Source: Chrysemys picta bellii (Eukaryota > Chordata > Testudines > Emydidae). Taken from it: a stretch of 64,000 nt of DNA. Location: the NCBI RefSeq assembly GCF_011386835.1, contig NC_088797.1, positions 93,630,264 through 93,694,263 on the forward strand. The letters run 5' to 3'. Every line of letters begins with the position of its first letter. The stretch's first letter is position 1. The notes under the pieces were generated by a model that searched no databases, was not told the DNA's origin, and saw only the letters and a program-made list of their open reading frames with translations. The position numbers were made by a program, and so were the translations under genes. Shown piece after piece: positions 58,408 to 64,000 of this stretch.

Positions 58408-60090
58408 ACTAACCTCACCTCCTGCCCTGGCTCACTAAGCCCTCACCCACCCCAGCACACTAACCATCCCCAGCCCTGTAACACACACACACAGACACAC
58501 ACACACATCCATGAGTCTTGAGCTAGGACTGCTGGCTCAGTGGAAGCATCACCAGGGCTTCCCAGTCACATAGGAAAACAAAAATTAGCCCTTTTTTGTG
58601 TATAAAAGATGGGAATTCAGATGAGGTCTTTAAAATTTGACTCCAGTATAGTCCTTAGAAGGGCTATTGTAAACAGATCACCTTTTCTGGGGAGTTCTTG
58701 GCTGGTTGGGCTACAATCCATGAGTCTTTGAGCTAGGCCTGCTGAGTCAGAGGAAGCAACACCAGGACTCTTCAGTCCAGGCCTCCCTTACACAAATGGG
58801 CAGCCTCCCTGGAACTGTGCCTCCAATAACCACCAAGAAACAAAATCAATCTACCTAAGCAGCTACATGCAAGAGCCAGGGAGGAATCCATTCGTTACTG
58901 CTGCCTCCTTCATTTCTCATAACTCTGGGGCTTGTGGGGAGCAGAAAGCCTGTAAGCATTCACAAAAGATAATTTCGTATCTTCTGCTGAATTCCCAACT
59001 CAGCCTGGAATTTCATTCCACAAATGTCTAGGTTGACTATGCCCATTTCACTGCTCCCCGGTGAAAGCAGAGATGTAACCAACAGTTTTGGCCTTAAGAG
59101 ATGCCATTCTCCATCACTCACTCACACCCTTCCTCCTTCCCTCCCTCAAGAATTCAGAACTTGTGACTGCAGCTGCTTGTCTGCCCCAGGTTGTAACTCA
59201 AAACACATCACTGGGCCACTTCCATCACTGAATATAATGTCCATAAAATCCTAAACTACCTTTTGACAATAGAAAGGTTAGTGACAAGATGGGCCTTTTA
59301 TATGCCCCCTTGTTGCAATGTGAGGTTCCAGACATTACAGCATTTAAAACCAACAGGGTCACATTCATTACTCTCTCTCTCTCTCTAAACACACACACAC
59401 ACACACCAACTCCAGCAGCAACCCTCACCTTGGCACTCTAAGCCCCGTCATCCATCACCTGGGTGCCCCCATCCAACCTGGCACACTAACTCTCTCCCTC
59501 AGCAGCTGCCTCTCCACTCTGGCACTATGCCCCAAATCCAATGGCAAACTAGCTCTTCCCTAGCTCACTAACCTCTGCCAGCACCAGCATATCCTACCTT
59601 AGATCATAACTCCCTCATCAGCTACCTTCTGATCTGAAACACTAAACCTCCAGCCTCCCAGACACTGCCACATCACAACACTGTAATCCAGACAACAACT
59701 CCATTCCTTCCCCCCACACACACACTCTGGCATGTCCCCACCCTGTCCTGGAAAACCGACACCCTCCCCTCCCTAACAAGCCAGTCTCCCTGGCCCAAAA
59801 ACCCACCCAACAGCCTAACTTTACCTCCCGTCCTGGCCACTAACCCCTCACCCACCCCAGTGCGATAATCCCCCAGCACCACAACCATCTCCCCACAGCC
59901 CCGGCTCGCCAACTACCCCCGCCCCAGCTCACTAACCACCAGTCCCCAAACTCAGCTCGCTAACCACCAACCCCAACCATCCCCCACTCAGCTCGCTAAC
60001 CACCAGCCCGCAACTCAGCTCGCTAACCACCAACCTCGGCTTGCTGCCCACCCCTCTCTCCCCCGCACCAGCCCCGGCTCGCTGCCCCCC
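58408..60090 (+). repeat. Degenerate tandem repeats built on ctcactaacc
   Basis: Units such as cctggctcactaagccctca (58428), tggcacactaactctctcc (59479), cctagctcactaacctctgc (59560), ccagctcactaaccaccagt (59924) and actcagctcgctaaccacca (59949, 59991 and 60014) recur with diverged spacing of about 25-50 bp. The array is interrupted by non-repeat sequence at about 58560-59420. The tightest copies (59890-60090) abut the CpG island. CA and CT microsatellites lie at 58480-58506 and 59371-59406. Two diverged direct copies of a block with catgagtctt.gagctagg and tcagaggaagcaacaccagg lie at about 58509-58560 and 58719-58775. Confidence 0.6.
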
Positions 60091-60620
60091 ACACACACGC
60101 GCGCGTGCCCCCGGCGCTCGCTGGACTCTGGAGGGCGCAGCCGGGTTCCAGGGACTGGGGCTGCCTCCGGGCACGGCGCCCTGGGCAGGATCAGGCCGGC
60201 TGGCTCCTGGCACTCACCGGGCTGCGGGCCGGGCCGCCTCCTGCAGCGGAAGCCCAGCGCGGATGGGCGTCGGGGTGCTGGGGACGGGTCGCTGAGGCTC
60301 TCCGAGCTGTGGCGCACGGCGCGGCCGCTGGCGGAGTCCCCTGGGCGGCAGCGGCAGCGGCCCGTGGGTCCCGTACGGCGAGGGGCGGGGAGGGCTCACC
60401 CACGTGATGGGCCCGTGTCATCCTGCGCAGCTGCCATCAGCCGCCGGTCCGGCGGGCTCCGCGCCCCCCGGGGGGACCCGGTAGCGCCCCGCACGCACAA
60501 GGGGGAGCCCCACGGCTGCCCCTGGAGACCTGCCCACGCCGCCTGCAGCCCGGGCCCGCACACACGGGGTCCTGCACGGGGCGGAGACTGCAGAACAAGC
60601 GAGCTGGGGAGGGTGTCTGC
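60080..60620 (-). promoter_or_regulatory. CpG island with GC box, E-box and splice donor; probable promoter and first exon of a minus-strand gene
   Basis: CpG dinucleotides are dense here and rare in nearly all the rest of the window. The segment holds a GC box (ggggcgggg, 60382-60390), a canonical E-box (CACGTG, 60401-60406) and, on the minus strand, the near-consensus donor CCCG/GTGAGTG with its GT at 60217-60216. This arrangement suggests a first exon from somewhere near 60300-60390 down to 60218, transcribed leftward, with intron 1 running through the tandem repeats. No coding sequence can be assigned: many overlapping frames on both strands (for example 60105-60407 plus and 60191-60421 minus) are open only because of the GC content. 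No TATA box is placed well. The gene is not identifiable. A bidirectional promoter is possible. Confidence 0.6.
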
Positions 60621-61308
60621 GCCTTCATGCCTCTGTGGGCCTGAGGGAAACATGACGTGTAAACACCAGAAGGAAGCTTATAAAACATATACAAAGTGTT
60701 ATTTGATATCATGTATTGCAGTGTAAACGTAGCAAGCTGTAACTAAAAATAAACACAGCCCAGGCGTCACCCCCGCCAGGTTCACCCAATACACCGCGAA
60801 CGCACCGATCAACCACAAGGCGGCCAGACTACAGGTTACAAAAGGTGTAGGCCGGGGGGGCAGGCAGTGCACAGAACAGCACCAGCGCATCACACCCGGC
60901 TGCCCCTGCCGTCAAAAAGGCCAGTTTGGCCTGACCCAGTAAAAAAATTGCCCAGGCAGGAAATAGGCCACATGCGAGCGCTGTATCTCACTCCCAGAAT
61001 TAACAGGGACCTGCAAAAACCCAGACTAAAACCGTTGAAAAGCTGCTGTAAAAAATCAAACAGGGGCAATGGAGGGGAAAATGAAAGGCCATAGCAGAGG
61101 CCAAACAGAAGGGGGGCGGCCTACACTCCCCCTCAGGTGATGTGGCTGGCAAAGCAATTGCTAAGAAGCAAGATTCACCACTGCTCAAGGCACCCAAGTG
61201 CTTAGGGACATGGAGTCACTCAGGGACTAATGTATGCAGGAAGTGTGGGGGAAATCAGATTGGGCAGCATAATGCATCTTGACACAGAAACCATAGAGCT
61301 GCTTCTTG
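60621..61308. other. Anonymous sequence beside the CpG island
   Basis: A CRE-like tgacgtgt lies at 60653-60660. Otherwise no recognised element. Confidence 0.4.
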
Positions 61309-61316
61309 TTCTTAAG

Positions 61317-62045
61317 TAGGGCCCTACCAAAGTCAAGGTCCATTTTGTCAATTTCACAGCCAGGGGGGTTTAAAATTAGTCAGTTTCACCGTTTTAGATG
61401 TTTACATCTGAAATTTTACAGTAGTATTGTAACCATGGGGGAGGGAGGGGGTCGCAAGGCTATTGTAAGGGGGTCATGGGGTTGCCAGCCTTACTTCTGC
61501 CCTGCTTCTCCCAGAGGTGCTGCCTTCCATGGCCAGCTGCCTCTCTTAAAGCCTGTGCCCCAGCCAGCAGAAGTGCAGAAGTGAGGATCACAGGATATGG
61601 GGGGAGGGAGGTGAGGGGGGTTACCATATGTCTAGTTTTCCCAGCAGCATGGAGGACTGATAGCTGGAGCCGCAGCCTTTCCACGCAGGGGTGTGTGTGT
61701 GTATGTGTATGTGTCAGCTCGAGCCACAGCCTCTCTGTGCGGGGTTTGTGTGTGTATGGCTGTTTGTGACAGGTTGAACTGTAGCCTCGCCATGTGGGGA
61801 AGTGACAGCCTGAGCTGTGCAGCTTCCTGCAGCGAGGGAAGGTTCCCGGAGGTGGGTCTGGGAGCCCTGGGAGCCGCCCCTGTACGGGAAGAGGAAGTCT
61901 TGTCCCTCCACATCCCCTGCTGGGACTAGCAGCTGGAGTCTTGCACAGGGTAGGACCACTCAGCTGGGCACCAAATTTCACAGGGAAGATCAGATTTCAT
62001 GTTGCGTGAGGCATTTTTCATGGCTGTAAATTTGGAAGGGCCCTA
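61317..62045. mobile_element. hAT element, TAGGGCCCTACC family
   Basis: It begins TAGGGCCCTACCAAAGTCAA and ends GTAAATTTGGAAGGGCCCTA. The flanks ttcttaag (61309-61316) and ttcataag (62046-62053) form an 8-bp duplication with one mismatch. The interior contains (TG)n tracts at about 61689-61760 and GC-rich sequence; the long overlapping frames on both strands (61460-61981) are compositional. Its ends match the shorter MITE at 49254-49531, so that is probably a deletion derivative. Confidence 0.85.
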
Positions 62046-62053
62046 TTCATAAG

Positions 62054-62264
62054 TGGAAAAGAAGCATCTGTCAGACACTTTGAGGATAAGACCTGCCCAG
62101 CTGTAACCAAATCTTGGGTCACAGAAGGGAAGATAGCTTGTGAAGGGAATGCAGGAGTGCCCTCTGCAAGAACAGTCCGTCAGAAACCCTCTGCAGACAC
62201 TGAGCAGCTTGTTGAGACTGTAAATCAGAGAGGCTCTTACCCAAAAACCACACAGATCGATTCC
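62054..62264. other. Anonymous sequence
   Basis: Short spacer between two mobile elements; nothing recognised. Confidence 0.4.
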
Positions 62265-62275
62265 AATCTGAATAG

Positions 62276-62420
62276 TAGTACTTGTGTCACCTTAGAGACT
62301 AACAAATTTATTTGAGCATAAGCTTTCATGGTCTACAGCCCATGAAAGCTTATGCTCAAAAGGTGCCACAAGTACTCCTGTTCTTTTTGCGGATACAGAC
62401 TAACACGGCTGCTACTCTGA
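62276..62420. mobile_element. Penelope-like short head-to-head inverted insertion, 11-bp target duplication
   Basis: The left arm (from 62276: tagtacttgtgtcaccttag) is the reverse complement of the right arm (ccatgaaagcttatgctcaa to ctgctactctga), with the turning point near 62325-62342. The right arm runs to the family's 3' end (acagactaacacggctgcta). The direct repeat aatctgaatag flanks the whole (62265-62275 and 62421-62431). It is the same family as 36977-37621, but much shorter. Confidence 0.8.
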
Positions 62421-62431
62421 AATCTGAATAG

Positions 62432-63640
62432 TGATGGCTGCCGCCAACTCCAACTTAACCAACCAGGAACAATCAGGCAGGATAAGCTTGGTCAACCCAG
62501 CCTGGGTAAAAGAAGAAGAAGGCTCCTGGAGGAGACAGCCTTGGAGGGGAAAAGAGGGTTTAAAAAGTGTGTATTGTCCAAGAGCCATGAACTGTAAAAT
62601 GCCTGGTCTGGCTGAGCACTTTGCAGGAGCCACCAGGAGTTGAAAAGGCCATTGTAGAATGTAGGTAAATCCAGGCTAACCATGTCCTAGCAGAACAAAT
62701 AAGAGTCAAAGCCCATCTCCCCAGCATGACAGAGGGGAAAGAAAGCCACTGAACAGACCAAATGCAAAAACCTGACACCCTACTCACCAGGTCAATGACC
62801 CTGTCTCTCTTATCTAACAGCAAGAACAGCAAATCAGAGTGAAACCAGTTGTAACAGTTCCAAAAAATGGTTGATGTGCCTCTGAATCTAGTCCAGGAGT
62901 TCTGATAAAGGGTCCAGATACAGCAGTAGGTGCTGCAACATTGAGGTCATGAAGTTGTTGGCAACCAAAGCCCATCCCCAAAAAGGAAGTCCAGTAAGGA
63001 GCCAGCACCATTTCTGCTGGAGGCCTTGCACCCTCCACTGCCATCTCCCACATCTATATTGTTCAAATCAGAAATAAAAAAACAACACTTTCATCCCAGA
63101 GGTGCCCCCATTATTGCAATGGGGAGGGCAGCAATTGGGAACCACTACACTGCCAAGATCCCAGTAAGATCAAATTGTTCTTTGCCCAATTGATTCGAGC
63201 AGAGGATGCCTGTTCGTATATTGCAGACAGGTGCAAAGTGCCTGCATATCACCTTCAGACATGATAAAAACTGAGATGTAATTAATATAGGCTGACAGAC
63301 AAACCAGGAAAGCATCTGGCCCCTTGGGCAAAGGTAGGTCAGTCAATGGGCTTCTTATGAGGTGCAAGAATGGCTCCAGGCTCAGGGCAGATAACATCCC
63401 AGACAAAAGGCACCCCTGAAGAGCAGGTCTATGAACTGGTAAGCAGTAGCTAAGACCCTCCTTTAATCTTTAAAACACTAAAACATTATTGTACAATAAA
63501 AAATATATATGTGAAATAACTGGCCCAATCCAAAATGTTTCCAATATTTTAAAAAGATAGACACGGTCAAGTCTGTCAAAAGCTTTCTCCTGGTCCACTG
63601 AAATAAATCCCACATCCAGATTTAAAAGTTTGTGAAAGTA
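62432..63640 (-). mobile_element. L1/Tx1-like LINE reverse transcriptase remnant, minus strand
   Basis: Read on the minus strand, SVDQEKAFDRLDRVYLFKIL (about 63570-63630) is the L1-group motif that precedes the catalytic box. Downstream, SGMLSALSLEPFLHLIRSPL (about 63400) is followed by LSAYINYISVFIMSEGD (about 63270-63300), where YADD has become YINY. The C-terminal part (for example MGFDSYLFC and SLDLPTFYNGLFNSWWL near 62650-62700) resembles Tx1-like L1 elements of fish and reptiles. Many stops are present. The element is truncated at the 5' side by, or adjoins, the CR1 tail at 63648. Confidence 0.7.
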
Positions 63641-63647
63641 AAAATAT

Positions 63648-64000
63648 AGAATCACAGAAATGTAGGGCTGGAAGAGGCCTCGAAAAGACATCAAGTCCAG
63701 CCCCTTGTCCTGAGGCAGGAACAAGTAAATCTAAACCATCCCTGACAGGTCTAACCTGTTCTTAACCTCCAATTATGGGGATTCCACAATCTTCCTTGTT
63801 AGCCTATCCCAGAGCTTAACTACCCTTACAGTTAGAAAGTTTTTCCTAATAACTAACCTAATTCTCCCTTGCTGTAGATTAAGCCCATTACTTTTTGTCT
63901 TACCTTCAGTGGAGATGGAGAACAAATAATCATCATCCATGTTCTAACAGCCCTTTAGCATATTTGAAGCCTATTATCTTCTTTTCTCAAGACTAAATAT
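63648..64000 (-). mobile_element. CR1 LINE 3' region, running off the window
   Basis: The order tagaatcacagaaatgtagg, gctggaagaggcctcgaaaa, gacatcaagtccagcccctt, aggcaggaacaagtaaatct, cagttagaaagtttttccta is the CR1 3' region in minus orientation, of an older subfamily than those at 9668 and 11252. Its 5' side continues past base 64000. Confidence 0.85.

Noticed and set aside
60041..60726. Overlapping frames of 76-120 codons on both strands in the CpG island
   Set aside because: Simultaneously open frames on both strands are expected from GC content. None shows a known domain, so only the promoter-like signals are reported.
61460..61981. A 173-codon minus-strand frame and several partners
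   Set aside because: They lie within the hAT element 61317-62045, with (TG)n tracts and GC-rich sequence.
1..64000. A new multi-gene system such as a defence or biosynthetic cluster
   Set aside because: No intact gene clusters are present. The window is a vertebrate intronic or intergenic stretch shaped by nested transposons.

Overview
The window is vertebrate nuclear DNA, most likely from a turtle. It is AT-rich and has no operons, no intact host protein-coding gene, no rRNA or tRNA gene and no CRISPR array. The turtle assignment rests on the repeats: CR1 tails, a Penelope-like repeat, and Harbinger, hAT and Tigger-like miniature elements that I recognise from memory as typical of turtle assemblies. 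It was not tested by a search. Nearly every open reading frame here is a chance frame or a decayed transposon fragment.

Layout. 0-8.7 kb: an inverted-repeat DNA element (90-625), a hAT miniature element inside a CR1 tail (1595-1993), a probable LTR fragment (2879-3690), a hairpin-rich Harbinger-type MITE (5262-5535), and a minus-strand solo LTR (6463-7738) with a second such MITE inside it. 8.7-16.9 kb: a minus-strand LINE with endonuclease and reverse transcriptase remnants, broken by two CR1 tails, then further CR1, MITE, LINE and MIR fragments. 17-30 kb: mostly anonymous sequence with a diverged local duplication, microsatellites and a few DNA transposons. 30.5-37.6 kb: a hAT-like element with a GC-rich minisatellite inside a Penelope-type fragment, a two-gene Harbinger transposon (32545-34518), a Tigger-like MITE, the third hairpin MITE, and a 645-bp Penelope-like inverted repeat with a 12-bp target duplication. 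40-57.5 kb: hAT MITEs, a solo LTR (41053-41874), a Harbinger remnant with a Myb/SANT-like coding region interrupted by a hAT MITE, and a 3.5-kb hAT transposon (53574-57050) that splits a LINE. 58.4-60.6 kb: degenerate CTCACTAACC-type tandem repeats beside a CpG island with a GC box, an E-box and a good splice donor on the minus strand. 61.3-64 kb: a hAT element, a second short Penelope-like inverted repeat, an L1/Tx1-like LINE remnant and a CR1 tail.

How the parts fit. The best host feature is the CpG island at about 60.08-60.62 kb. It is plausibly the promoter and first exon of a minus-strand gene, and much of the window to its left could then be intron, but no further exon could be recognised. 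Otherwise the window records nested transposition. Twelve insertions have exact or near-exact target-site duplications, so the order of nested insertions can be read directly. I found no convincing new multi-gene system. The most interesting items are the Harbinger family (a transposase remnant, two Myb/SANT remnants and several MITEs with matching ends) and the two head-to-head Penelope-like insertions.
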